A stretch of 57,981 bases of DNA from Ectocarpus siliculosus (Eukaryota > Sar > Phaeophyceae > Ectocarpales > Ectocarpaceae), in assembly GCA_000310025.1 (NCBI GenBank), contig FN649734.1, positions 4,780,168 to 4,838,148 on the forward strand, in the 5' to 3' direction. The notes under the pieces are model-generated. The model saw only the letters and a list, made by a program, of their open reading frames with translations, was not told the DNA's origin and ran no database searches. The stretch's first letter is position 1. Each line of letters starts with the position of its first letter. The position numbers and the translations under genes are program-made. This document shows positions 41,091 through 53,500 of the stretch, one piece after another.

Positions 41091-43129
41091 CATCTTCGTG
41101 ACCACGAAGGTGTGTGTTTGAAATGAGGTACTGGGTACAAAAGGGATCTGGTATATACGAAGTCTACAGTAGTAAAATGAGATCACAGTGCAACACTATC
41201 CTTGCGACCGCTCACAGATGGACAGCGTTTGCCGGCACGAGCCGACTGAGAGGTTTCTAGCCTTCGAGGGATGTGGTAGATCCAGCTTTGGCGGTCATCT
41301 GCAGGCCATGCTCCCAAGTTCTCCGGCTCCGACTCGGCTTTGATAACTTGAAAACGACAAAGGGTATTGTATTCTTGTTGCTGTCGCCGCATTGTGGGAC
41401 AGTGTTGTACGTCTAAAGCAGTCTACAGAGCAGGGCATCGGCTCTGTTTGTCTAGACTGTGGGTAGATGGGTAGCACTTGATGATATGATGCAACGATTC
41501 TTCACGTGTGTTGAAGCGTTTGTTCGCCACTCTCAGTCTGCTATGTACCATTGTATTTTGTAGCCAACCGCCATGTCAATCCAAGGTGAGGGCGTAGTTC
41601 ACACACGGCGACCTGTGCCGATCTTGGTCACGGCCGTGATGTAAACGGAGAGGCCGCACCAAATTCAGCGTAATACGCTGAATTTGAAATATTCAGCGTG
41701 TGCCTACAATAATAGTATCATCGCACTGCTTCCATGTTTTGTGACGATCCTTACCACACCGTCGCGAGTCAACTACAGCAGGCATCACAGAAATGTCACT
41801 GCAGTACAGACACAGACCCATTTGATGCACGCCGAGCAGTCCCACTAGCAGCCGACGACAGGCGCACCTGATGGTTCATCAGTGCCATGGTCTGGGGCGG
41901 AAGATGTTTGTCGACCATCACGCCGAGATCGCGTTGCGCTGATCGTTTTTCGCACGATGGCCTGGAGGTGTAGAGTGCAGAGGGTGAGATGGTTCCGGGG
42001 GGTCGCCCGCTACAACTGAGGGGAATGCATAGGCGCTGATGCTCAAGTACGTCTTGTCCATGTCCAGGTGCTGGAGGAGGATTGGCGTCCTCGGACGGGG
42101 CGTTGGGTTGTAAAAGGACTTGGGTTCGGAGGTACATCGGTGCTATAGGTTTTACTGACGGGCACTGGTGTGGTCCTTTCGGCGGACATTTTTTTCTTGA
42201 AATTAATCTGGGTGCGGAGTGCGGAGTTCGCGGAGGTGGGCGAGAATACCTCTGCCTGTGAGACGGGTCTCCAGGTTGTTTGATAAACGTGCTGCCTGAC
42301 TCCAGACAAGGGTGGGGATTCTCAGGCCACTGGAAGCTCATCCCTCAATCTCCTACTGGTACAGGTGCTCTCCTGGAGCAGTGGTGTGTAGTACGGCGTA
42401 TGGAGCTGGGTGGCGGGACTGTCTATGCGGCCGCGGCAGAACAAATCCATGTCGGAAGAGGCGACAGATATATTAACTCGCAACAAATTGACATGAGACA
42501 TGAGCGAGGGTCTCCAACGCAGAACCAAATACTCTGCCAAGCTGCCAAGTGAGGGGGTAAGGGGTACGGCTCGCGGAAATGACAAATGCCTCGTCGGACT
42601 GGTGCACTGACGTAGCGACAGCAGGCACAAGTCCTGCCTATCGCTGACACATGCGTATATACCGCTCATGAGGTCCTCCTGCTCCACTGTACATATAGCA
42701 CATAGATACGCGTAATTATGTAGATACCCGTTCGACCAAGTTCGACGAGGAATGGGTTGACTTCTTTCCAGTGAGCGTTGAGGGGGAAACCTGCTGAAAA
42801 CACTGAGAACGAGATGATGTCAGCCGGAACAACAAGTGCGTGTCCGGCGGTGAGATCGTTTGTATACATATATTTTTTATATATGACACAACGAATCCAT
42901 CTCTATCATAGAAAAGAGTCAGAGACAGATTAGCAATGAATTCATAGCGTCAGAGAAAGCTACCTGTATATGTCTACGATTTCCCAGACAGCATATAGGG
43001 ACATCTCCCCTGCGGGAAACAGGCTCAACAAAACAGTTTGTATTTTCAATTTCCGATTCCGATTGTCCAATTCCGATTCTGATTCTCCAGTACTAAAGTA
43101 GGATCGCAGGTTCTCCGCGGCGCAATCAC
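41091..43129. other. Gene-poor stretch
   Basis: No supported gene. A minus-strand ORF at 41796-42341 contains QRDLGVMVDKHL, which resembles the thumb region of LINE reverse transcriptases, so a decayed retroelement piece is possible. The rest has no signal that I can read. Confidence 0.35.
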
Positions 43130-43800
43130 TGACGTTTAATAGGTATCCAAATCAAGACAGAGGATACAGACGTATAGATCGTAAGATCGTCCATCCGAGA
43201 AGAACTCAACGCATTCATACTGTAGTGTGCCTTCGGAGAAGCCTTCCGGGGACAAGGCTTGGTCTCGGAGACAAGCCTGAGTTTGGGAGCCAAGGGGCGC
43301 GTGCGATGGAATTGGATCAGAGAAGGCTTTTGTCCGTGCATTGGTCGTGAAAGTGCTTCTGGGGTACCGTAAACTTTAGCCGTAGTCTAGAGGTTTGAGG
43401 CTGGTTTGGTTGATGACCGTCCTCGCACGTATATGCAGCGACCGACATCCTTTCCAGGGCGCAATGGGGGCGCGCGTAGGAAAATATTGTGTTATCGGCC
43501 ATGAATGCTCTTGTGATGACGACGGTTTTGTCGCAGATTTGTTCGGGAGCCACAGCACAGCTGTATGTTGAGGCGCGCGTTGACCTCATCGCAATCAATC
43601 GCGCATCTCTCGCCGTTCGGTTCTTGTTGGAATTAAATGAAGAATCAAAGGCATCCGCCAAGAACAGTTCACGCCACGAGAAGGGTTGCGCAACGCTTAC
43701 GTCTGATATAGTCTGCCAGGTAGGTGCGGCTTGCTCATATTGCATCGGTCGAACTCTTCCACACATGGTATTTTCGAGCAAATGGTAATGGTTCACGTCT
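43130..43800 (+). pseudogene. Decayed copy of the EGF/first-membrane exon region
   Basis: Corresponds to about 31380-31920. Shared blocks: GCGCGTGCGATGGAAT, AATGCTCTTGTGATGACGACGG, TGTATGTTGAGGCGCGC, CGCCAAGAACAG, ACGTCTGATATAGTCTGCCAG followed by GT. Insertions, deletions and a lost EGF cysteine pattern break the reading frame, so it is a relic; its donor site is still present. Confidence 0.7.
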
Positions 43801-43906
43801 TGGAAAGACATTTTTTTCGTCTTGTGTTCTCTTGGTTGGGATATGTCTCGTGAGTACGAAACTTCGACGTTAGCACCGTTGACGAGGGAAAGGGACGGCT
43901 GGACCC

Positions 43907-44035
43907 TTCTCGCGATAAAAATAAAATTCAGCACGCACCGCAGGAGGAAGGTGGGGCATGAAAATAAATACAAAGAAGAAAAAAGCCCTGGTGTTTACCC
44001 CCTCCTGTGTGACCCTGGATGGTTGTAGTTGTACG
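43907..44035 (+). mobile_element. Diverged SINE tail, copy 3
   Basis: CCCTTCTCGC, GCAGGAGGAAGG and TGTGTGACCCTGGATGG appear in the same order as in 26215-26320, with an A-rich insertion between them. No tRNA-like head. The remaining spacer up to 44827 shows no gene. Confidence 0.45.
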
Positions 44036-44827
44036 AAAAAATACACTGAAACGTGTAGTACTCTACATACGCTGAAAAGTGTAGTACACGTCTCACCACG
44101 AAAAATGGGGGGACTGTCGCCATAGTAAATAGGACGCACACACAAACAAACACACACATAACGATACACGGCTTGGAGAGAACATTTTTTTCGTCTCGTA
44201 GCTCTTGGTAGGGATAGGTCTTATGAACGACAATTGGCCATTCGTTCTTGGTTCAAATAATTAATAACAACGTTTCGTCTACCTGTTTCTGTGTAATGTA
44301 GCACCACCGCCTCCCCCTCCTCCTCCGAACCACGCTTTCGGGAGGGAACGCAATGAGCCTCGTTCATACCGTATACTTCGAAGTACTTATCATTTCGTAG
44401 TTAGGGAGTCCCGAAGCTGGGAGAGGATTGTCCCGAGTCTGTTCGCCACCTGTTGACTCCCCGATATTACTGAAAATATCGTCTTCTGCACGGATTGCGC
44501 CCGTATGTGTCAATGATGAAGAAATTTCATGAAAACAGCAAATTGGGGCCTTCCTCTCAATGGCGGTCAGCTTCGACAACAGCGATAAATCGGGTGCTTC
44601 ACGATTTGCAATATACCTCAAGCAAACGAAAACGGGTAGGCGAGACATGCAAACAATGCCCATTTTACTTGCAAGGATCCCAGTCTGGTGAGGCGCTTTC
44701 GGACAAACCGGCGGATTCGGCAGTACTCCAAAACACCTTTCAGCACAATGTCCAGTTGTGAGACGATTTTCCTATGAGGTACACGAATTCGTTAGTTCTT
44801 TCACCAAACCCATGGGTGCCCTGCATG

Positions 44828-47800
44828 TCAAAATAGTCGAAAGGAGTTTCTCGCAACACCCTCTGCAGCCACGACGAGTTTCACTTTGACCGATTCCGCC
44901 ACGTCGATAGTACCCAGGGCATTCTCGAACTCACGAGCGAAGGGGTCCGTATCAGATAGGGACACGGATGTCGGACACCCGTCACCACCACCCGCCGTGC
45001 CACCTTGATAGCTGTCGTGGCTAACCGCGACGTTCCCGGCGGTGCTTCGATTGGACGTGCTCACGCTGCGTTGGTCGGTGGATCTTGCGCGGCTTATCGC
45101 ATATTTTCTTGACGCCGAGCATGCATTCATCACCACGCGATGAACATCGCGGGAAAGGCCAGCGCCGGCGGCTGCTTCGGCCACGCACTTGACCGCCTAG
45201 GAGTTTCGCACGGGGTGGAGGAGAACTTTCTCGGTTCGGATGATTCGCTCTTTACATGGTCATACGAATACCTATAACTCTCGATGACCCGCATGGTGGG
45301 TAAACACTGACTGTCATTCTGTTGGTAGACCATTAAGTCAATAGACCACGTCACCAGCCACGGAGAGAATATTTTCTCCTTGTAGAGTTGTCGCTCAGAA
45401 GTGGAAATCACCTTAACATTCCATCCCAGCACACCTTCTGACGTCGGGATATTTTTTGTCCTTGTCTCAATCTTCGAAGAACTGGTGCTCGCTTGCTACC
45501 AATACCTCAACAGATTTGTCCCGCATTATGACTTTGCCAGGTCGAATCGTTTTCTGGGTTCGAACAAGAATCAAAGCCAAGGAGACTCTGATAACTAAAT
45601 AGAACAAAGGTTCAGGTTGTTTGTTCCTGCAAGGAACAAGAAACCACACAATAGAGTGCTACAAACGATTTCATAATTTCACCTCCAGGACCTTCCCTTA
45701 CCGCCCTCGTCAGAGAAACCGAAAAATATGTTCGATATTTATATACTCCGCATTTATCACATGTGCAGGGTTGCCCCAGACCTGTGCACGCAAGCACGTT
45801 GAGTGTAGCACTTGGTGACGACTTGATTCTATCGTAAGAGAGCTTATAGCTTTTGCTCGAAAGGTCGTGCTGCGCCTATCTTGGCGCTCACTAAAGTGCC
45901 CAGTTCATCGGTTTAGTAGGTTCTGGTTCAAAGCTCTCACCCGAAAACGTGGGTGGAAAACGTGTTGTGCGTGGATCATACCACATATTGTCTTTTGTTT
46001 ACCCCTAGAAGCCGGTACGGCCTGTACCAAAACATTTTCCTCCCATGCTCTCCAAACACATTGTCACAATCTAGCAATTGGTAACCCAACGAAGCTGGAC
46101 ACGAACAAAAGGACGCAGAAAATATTAATATAAACACATATGTATGCGAAACAACACTTCCTACAAACTAACACACGCGTGGGAAGGAGGACGTGTTGTG
46201 TGAAAACACACTTTCTGGCCGGGAGTGTTCGGTGTCTCTGCAATCAGAGTGGCGCCATAACAAAAGATATACTAGCTGTCGCTACAACGAGCGACAGCTG
46301 ATAGGTGCAACTGTCGTCAGACGTGTGCGTCCACGGGCGGAAACAGAGTGCAAACACCACACACTTGATACTACACCTACCTGCTGTGCTGGTGTGAGAT
46401 CTGTGGTTAGCTTTCACCTACCGGTTACCCCCGTCCCCGTCCACATCCCGCTTTCGTGGTCATAGATACCCCCCGCATACTAGTGCTGAACCCCCCGTTC
46501 CCTCTTATTTTGTTCGGTGTTTCTCCAACTGCCAGCGAAACAGCAGGACACAAGTCAGTTCTGGTCACCTAGCGCATCAATCGTCATGGCACCACTTCGA
46601 GCGTGTGCTCCATTGCGATATATCGGGGCGTGACAGTTGTGTTAGGTATGGGTGCTGTGTGTGGGAAGATGTTCGTGGCGGCGTGGAATCTTTTTTTTTT
46701 TTTTGGCCCGGGCAATCCGGCCGCATCGCCAGGCGAAAAAGCCAAACCGGATTTCACATCGCCACGATGCCCTCGGCACATACAACACCCATGCCCAACA
46801 CAACTATCACGCTCAGAGACACCACAATGGAGCACACGCTCGAAGTGGTGCGATGGCGATCGGCGTCCTAGGTTTCGAGAACTAATGTGGTGCTGTGCTC
46901 ACATTGCTGGCAGTTGCACGCGGCGGTAAAAAAACATGCCGACAAGAGCGACAGAGCAATACATAGCCTCATCACACCACAGAGAGTCCAGCGGCATCGA
47001 GCCCAGATGCTGTCGCCCGCTGTGCGTGTGTGTCGCCTGTTATGCGTACGCTGTCTGCTGTGCGTGTGTTGTCTGCTCTGTGGTGTCACCCGCAGTCGCG
47101 CAGTGCGTGTGTTCTCTGCAATTCGCTGCGTGTGCTCCGAAAAAAAAAAAAGGCCATCTGCTGACCCCTGTAGTCTAAAATCAAGTCATGTAGTCTAAAA
47201 CCAAGTTGAAGCGAACAGACACACGCACGTGCAAACTTTTTTTTCCTGACTGGAGCGGTATATTTCATGCGAGATTAGAAATCTCGCTTCGCTCGAAATA
47301 TATTGAAGAGAACGCACCTCGCGCAGGTGAAGGTCGTACTGGTGCAGAACGCTGGCCTTCGTCGCCTCTCTGTCCGCTTCCTGATTAGTCAGCGTACAGT
47401 AGTGCAAATACATACGTTCGAGCACAAGGTGGTCGTTGGAGCATTTGAGGGGCTTCCTACAGCGTCCGTATCGTTGACAAAGGATCGCACCCCCGACACG
47501 ACACAGGAAAAACGACAGCATGAGGCGGGTGTTCTGCACGCTGAAAGGTTTCTAATCACGTTCACCAACGAGGACGGAGAAGTAAGGCCGCCCCGCGACG
47601 GTGACACCACGTTCCAAGCAGACTCTTTGTACGTAAAGCTTCAAGGCAGATGCTCTCAACGGAACCAACGCCCTACACCACCAAGAGACATGCCAGGTAA
47701 CTTTGCAAACAAGCAGCTTGCGAACTCCCAAAAGCTCTCCTGAAGCAATGACGTGCGTGCAAGGACGAAAGCAAAAGGACATTGAACACATTGGACTGTA

Positions 47801-49759
47801 CTCTTGCAGGCTGGTGATGCTCATAGCCAGTCGCACATTTGTTCACCTGGTCCAAAACACGTGAGGCAGAATCCGAAGCAAGTGGCTTCGGATCTTCGGC
47901 CGCGGCGGTGGCTATGACGCACCAAAATCCCCGTTGCGAGTGAACGACAGTCGTGGAACCTTCCGCCACCTTACTGACGTTGTCACCCGCATCGAAGTCC
48001 CCTCCCGAACGGCTGAGTGTCCTGGCACGACTGCTGCCACGAGGCGGATTTCGATACAAGTTAGCAGTATCCGGTGGTGTTCGATGGGGCTTCAGTGGTG
48101 GCACCATTTCTGTTCCTTCTTGCGGAGAGCGAGGTCCCGATGGAGGTCTGACAACCACAGTGTGGTGTTCCCACTTGAAACGCTTGGGGTCCGGAGGTTG
48201 GATGTTCGCGGCCATTTTTCGGATAACCTACGGGACGTGGAGGTAGACAAACCAGGCGGAAGAGCAGAGCGATGATTTGATCTCGGAAACAAGAATATGA
48301 ACCACGAAGAGGTGTTGTTCAGGAAACTGTGTCACGGTCAGGGACATGTATACCCGGGGTGTCTCTCTGAGGTGCACGCTGCTGTCGAATGGCATGGAAC
48401 CACAATACAGATAGTTTTACAAACGAAAACGTATGATCACATCCCACACGGCGTGAAAACGGTCCGATGGAATCGTTTCGAGCTTGCAATGATCGCGGCT
48501 TGCAGCCTTACCGCCTCAGCGACTGGCGTTCCTCTCGTCGTGTTTCTCTTCACTGCGATTTCCACATCCGCGGGAAAGAAAACCTGCGCATAACCGCACC
48601 CATCTGCCGGCAAGACAAACAAGGGCGTGTCATAGCATGAGCTGTGAGGTCGTCAGTTCCGCGCGTTCGGTCTGACGCTGTAAAACAACAGACCCGCGGG
48701 TCGTCTCGATGGACTAAAGCCGGGTGCGGCGTTTACCAATCAAACAGAGACCAAAGTCTAACGCTCTACCGTCAGAGAAAAATTGGAGTATCGTTTACAC
48801 TTCGACGTTAGCAGGAGAACATCATCTCACAAGTCCGATCAATGCCTTCCATGATCCGTCACAAATTCTCACGCACATTTTCTAGCCAGGCGGAATACTT
48901 CGTGCCGCATGCTTCGGAAGTGCATGTTGTCGTCCGCAAGTACCACATGCACCGTCGATGCCTCTGTCCGCTTGGGTGGGGAATCGGCAGAGGTACTCGC
49001 CTCTTGCGTCGACAGTCTAGCACTATCAGTGCCACCTTCTCTCATTTCCTCCGATAGCATCGCCGGTAGCATTGCGCAAGCGGAAGAAACCGTCCCGCCA
49101 GAGGTTACCGCGGTTTTGGCTCCTGCCCTCGCCCTTGACTCCGCCCCCTTCGCTAGAGCCTCTAACTCGGCCATTGCAGCCCTTCGCCCGTCGTGCCACC
49201 ATCTGGTGCCGTCCTCGCCGCCCTCTGAAGCGCCTGAAGGTTCTGGAAGGGACTCATGTGATGTTGTTTCTATCGCTCCCTGTGACTCGACGGCATATCT
49301 TCCCGTTGCTTCGTGCGTCAATGGATATGTTGTTGACTCCTTCTTCATACCTCGCTTGTCAGCGCCTGCTTGTCGGCCAAGATTGAGTTCCGCCTTTTCT
49401 CTTGACTCACCGCCTGCCCCCTGATCCTTCTTCTCCCGCTGTACGTCGCTCGCAGGGGAGAGATGGCTAGGCATTCGAGCGTTGGAGGATGGTTTGTCGT
49501 CGTTGCTGCAACGGCTGCGCTGCCGCTGCCGCCGCCGGGCGTTGTTAATGTACTCGTCGAAGCAAACGTGGCTTACCCAAATCTGAGGACCGCCATTGAT
49601 GATGGGCCCACAGTCCGAACTGTTTCGTTCTACACGTGTATCGGTCGCTGTGTCAGTTGCTCCTTGTGTAGGGAACGTGTTACTGGCGGCGATGCTGCGG
49701 CAAAAAGTGGTCTTGCCGGCTGCGGGGAGTCCGCAGCAAGATACCAGCACACATCGCAT
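44828..49759 (-). CDS. PSTK: L-seryl-tRNA(Sec) kinase (PSTK)
   Basis: PSTK phosphorylates Ser-tRNA(Sec); SepSecS then converts the product to Sec-tRNA. Five minus-strand exons fit in phase: 49759-48877, 48603-48461, 48227-47847, 47452-47318, 45196-44828; about 636 residues. The P-loop GLPAAGKTT is at 10-18, and HVCFDEY follows near 64-70. A poorly conserved Ser/Glu-rich insert of about 150 residues comes before ADDNMHFRSMRHEVFRLARK (275-294), the typical PSTK block. Exon 2 adds YGCGYAQVFFPADVEIAVKR and an RN motif; exon 3 adds MAANIQPPDPKRFKWE (347-362), matching the family pattern of M..xE.P.P..F.WE; exon 4 ends in LHQYDLHLRE. Archaeal and human enzymes are about 250-350 residues, so this one is long. 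Start choice: the Met six residues before the Gly-rich loop strand; an in-frame Met also occurs at 49813. The exon 4 start has two possible AGs; 47452 keeps phase. Confidence 0.85.
46577..46866. repeat. Long imperfect inverted repeat (foldback/MITE or hairpin RNA), PSTK intron 4
   Basis: The left arm (about 46577-46690: GGCACCACTTCGAGCGTGTG, then CTCCATTGCG) pairs with the right arm (about 46755-46866), whose reverse complement reads GCACCACTTCGAGCGTGTGC and CTCCATTGTGG. The arms are about 100 bp and the loop about 70 bp, with a run of T. No coding signal. Confidence 0.85.
47260..47303. repeat. Short palindrome next to the PSTK exon 4 donor
   Basis: TATATTTCATGCGAGATT is followed closely by AATCTCGCTTCGCTCGAAATATA. 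The stem would lie about 15-55 nt inside the intron downstream of the donor at 47317. Confidence 0.7.
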
Positions 49760-50523
49760 GTGCAGCAGGCACAACCTATCGCACGAAGTGTTTCGAGGGC
49801 GTGGTACACACAAAACAGACGACTTGCAGATTCAGCAAGACGTGGCAACAATGCTGTCCGTGGTCGTAACGGGCAAATTGACGACTCGAAATACCACCGC
49901 CTGGCATGGATGACCAACATAGACTCAAGCGTGCACTATGTGTCGATGACAGTACTCAACCTGTGAGTGCTTGTCACAGTAGTCTACAGCGTAGGATATT
50001 CTGCCCGCCAGTTGGCGAAGTGCCCTCTCTTGAAAGCCGCATTCCCCTATTCAAGGTGGTACGTGGAACTCCCACTAGAGTTGCTGAGACCAATGTCGGT
50101 GTTTTCAGCTTACAAACCGGCGAATATTACTACGGTAGCTTTGCATATGTCTGCGCAGTATGTAGATCTCGGAGATCGCGGAGATGCTACCGTACTTGGT
50201 TTGGAAAAAAGACAGAAAAAACAGAGCCAGTTTCCATTTACCTTTTTTAGCTCAACGTCAGGGAAGGGTGGTGCACGTCCGCCAACAAACCGTGTTAATT
50301 GTCTCCCACTCACTTTCAGCGCAAGGAACACTGCCAGAGCTGAGAGGGCGCGCTGGGCAGGTTGGCTGCTGGGGGTTCCGTGTCGTTGATTGTACACGTT
50401 GCGTCCCCCCTCCCAACTACTCAGCTGTCTCCTGCGCACAGCACAACAAGCAAGCAGCGGTTGTGCCAGAGTGGGGCCTCTCTGGTCTACTTGGCCACAC
50501 GCGACTGGGACTGTTACCATAAG
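49760..50523. promoter_or_regulatory. Bidirectional promoter region between PSTK and the bZIP-like gene
   Basis: The two start codons lie head to head, 764 bp apart. The interval must hold both promoters and 5' UTRs. I see no convincing TATA box or shared operator. Confidence 0.5.
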
Positions 50524-53500
50524 ATGGACGATATTTTGACTGAGGACGATTTCGACGACTTCGCTGCAGCTGTAGGCGAAGGAGGGGACGGCGGTAGTGA
50601 GGATGATGCAAGGGTGAGATATATTATCCGTCATGTGATGCGCTACAATACACAGCGGTCCAAGGTACAGTAGTCTCGCGTGGGTCTAGAGTACCAGGTA
50701 GCATAGCACTCTTCAACATCACGTACTTACAGGGAAGGGAGGTGCAGTTGTATTTGGCTACCGGTGTTCGGCTATTGTTTGTTCTGTTGGCACTACCATT
50801 GCTGTAAGTAACTCTTGTTCTGCTGGGTGAATGTTCTCGGTGGCGTGAACTCGGTGAAAGTCATGCGGCGCAACTACAAATCCGGTTCATGCACCACCAG
50901 GTTTCCCAACCTCACTGCAAAGACTTCAGCACATCCCTTCGAACGGGGTATCATTTGAAAGGGGAGGCTTTCTTGGATGGTATGCATACGCAACTTTCTA
51001 GAGAGTACTGCCGTGCAGTTCGGTCGTTTCACCGATCTTGATATGCATGCAATCTCGCAACAACGCGATGTAGAGTCTCGCAACTCGCAACAACGCGATG
51101 CATCCGGGATGCATACAACTACCCTTCGTACTAAGTAATTGAATCTGGGTTATTGTGCCGGGAGATCTAGGCTTTGGATCGTCAAGACTGCATCAGTGTA
51201 TCGCCTGCGGTGGCATCTCCATAGGACTAGTATCCTAACCTTGTTATGCAGGGAACAGGTATCCGAGCCACATGCGAAGGATCGCATCGGACAATACATT
51301 GAAGATGATCATAACCGAACAGATGTTTCGCTCGCTCTATCTGGAAGAAGCCTCACGTAGACATCGGAGGGGGTATGTTCTGGGAAGGCACCCCCATGGC
51401 TGCGGAAGGAACCCCATCAACCTTGCTTCATGCCGGCATGCGTTTTCGGGGCAAGGGTGTCGGCACCCCGACCCTTCACCTCGCGTGTTGCAAGTCTATT
51501 TGATAGCATGCCTCCACTTCGAAATCATCTATCCGTGCGTGCTTTCGATGTTCCGCCCAAGATGTGTCCCTTTTGGACTCTCACGTACGTATTCTAACAT
51601 CCTCCGTCTTTCGGCCGCGCCCCCCCCCCCTGCAACACAACGGCAACGACACCTCAAACCAGTCGGATGACTTTCTGAGTTGGCTCCTCGTGCACGCGGA
51701 CAGCATCGATCCGAAGCTCGAGGACTGCGTCATCGGCAGCGACGGGTCCGAAGTTGCTGCTCCTGCTCGTGCCGCTGCAGTCGGTGGGGCTGCTGCTGGC
51801 CCTGTCGCTGACAGTGGTGCTGCGGCCGCTGACTACAGAATGTTTGCAGCAGCAGCAGCACCCGAAGTAACCGCACCCACGACCGGAACAGTGGCTGCTG
51901 CTGCTGCTGCTGTCGCAACCAGGCCGCCAGGAGGCAGTGGTAACACCAGAGATACCACGGCCTCTGGCGCTGACCGAGTCGGCAAGGAAGGGGGCGCAGG
52001 AGACCCCTCTGGTGGAGATGCTGCCTTCGGGGTAGGAGCGGTTGGGATTGACTCTGCACCAGAGGAAGGCGTGTTGCAAAGCTCGTCATTGGCGACCGTC
52101 GGGAGGATACCGTCAGACCCGGTCTTGGCGATGCAAATGGGGGCTCAGATGGCCTTGTCCGGTGAGTTGACGAGATAGGTCCACGCAGAGGACGTCGTGT
52201 TCATTGTTTTGACCAAATCGAGGGGGGGCTAAAACGGAGCCAGTTTCACGGTCCGACGCGACACAGCCCTAATCGGCATGCCAGAGCCCTCGCTTGCACC
52301 CAAAGGCCGGCACTGCACCAGCAGCAGGTCATGCGGTTTTCAGGCGAGGCGCCTGTCGCAAGGCGGTAGAGGAGAGGTCAAGAGACTCACAGGGTTTTTA
52401 TGGTAGCCCCCTTTCTGAACCTGTCACCTCGACGAAACCCAACCCTACTGTAGTGTCCACCCTGGCCTTGTGGCTGATTCGAGGGCCTAGCAGTGTTTTG
52501 CCGGCGATTTCGGTGGGCGTTCGTGAAAAAAACACAAGCGGGCGACTTCAGCCAACCAGAAGGTAGCGTGTTGTTGCAACACGGTGTTGCAAACAGGCAG
52601 TCTCTGAAACCCCTAAGCACGTAGAGACATGTCAATAGCTCAACTTTTGTGTCGCCACCGCTCCCTTTCTTCGTGTGCAATGATGGCCGCGGCCCCACAT
52701 GTGTGACTCTACAGGTAATCTCGGCCTTATTCCTTTCGGAGCGTCAATGGGAACCGGAGGGATTGCTGGAGCTATTAGCGGTACGCCCACGGCAGGAGCG
52801 AAACCTACGGCAGCGTCAACGCAAGCGCAACATCCTTTGATCGCCCCGCCAGCCGCGCTGCCTCCCGCGGCAGGGGCAATGGCAGCGGCAACAGCAGCTG
52901 GCCCCTCGGCGTCCGTCCCGCCTCTCGGTGGTCTTCCCGCGTGGACAGGGCTCCCGCATCCGCCTCAATGGCTGAAAAAAGAAGAACATCCCCAAGGTGT
53001 TCCCCCCTCGCACAAAACTAACAGCAGTAGCCGCGGTGTGGAGACCCCGGGGGTGACGGGAGCGGGGTCCCCGAAAGGAGCGGGGTCGGCGCGGCAGGCG
53101 GTAGGCGTGGACGCGGGGGCGTACAGCGGCGGGGAGGGGAAGAAGAGACCAAGGTAAGATCTGCGCTGCACTTTAATGAGGCGTCTGTTGCTGTGTGGAC
53201 TACGTGTGTCTGGTGTTTTTTTTCCGTTTTTTTCTCGTGCTTTGCAAACACGGAAAGGCGTGCCTATCGTTGTATCGTTTTGCTTGTTGTCAGCTCGTCC
53301 CTTGTATGTATGTACAGTCGACGGTCACGCGAAGAGACGGCACCTGCGAACGGCAGATGTCTTTCAATATGTCTCTTATTGTGATTTGGTGATGGTTCTA
53401 GTTTCTATTCTGTTGGCGCCCTCGCCATCGCGTTACCTGTACTTCGACAACGTTTTGCGTGTCACTTCCAGCGCACGAAATTGGTGCGATTCCTGAAGGG

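Noticed and set aside
47673-48215. Separate gene starting MAANIQPPDPKRFKWE at 48215
   Set aside because: This is the conserved late block of PSTK. An acceptor at 48228 joins it in phase to the exon with the RN motif, so it is exon 3 of PSTK rather than a start.
51251-51360. Exon reading NRYPSHMRR ... MFRSLYLEEAS after an acceptor at 51250
   Set aside because: Its phase does not fit the donor at 50613, whereas the exon at 51663 fits and continues the acidic sequence.
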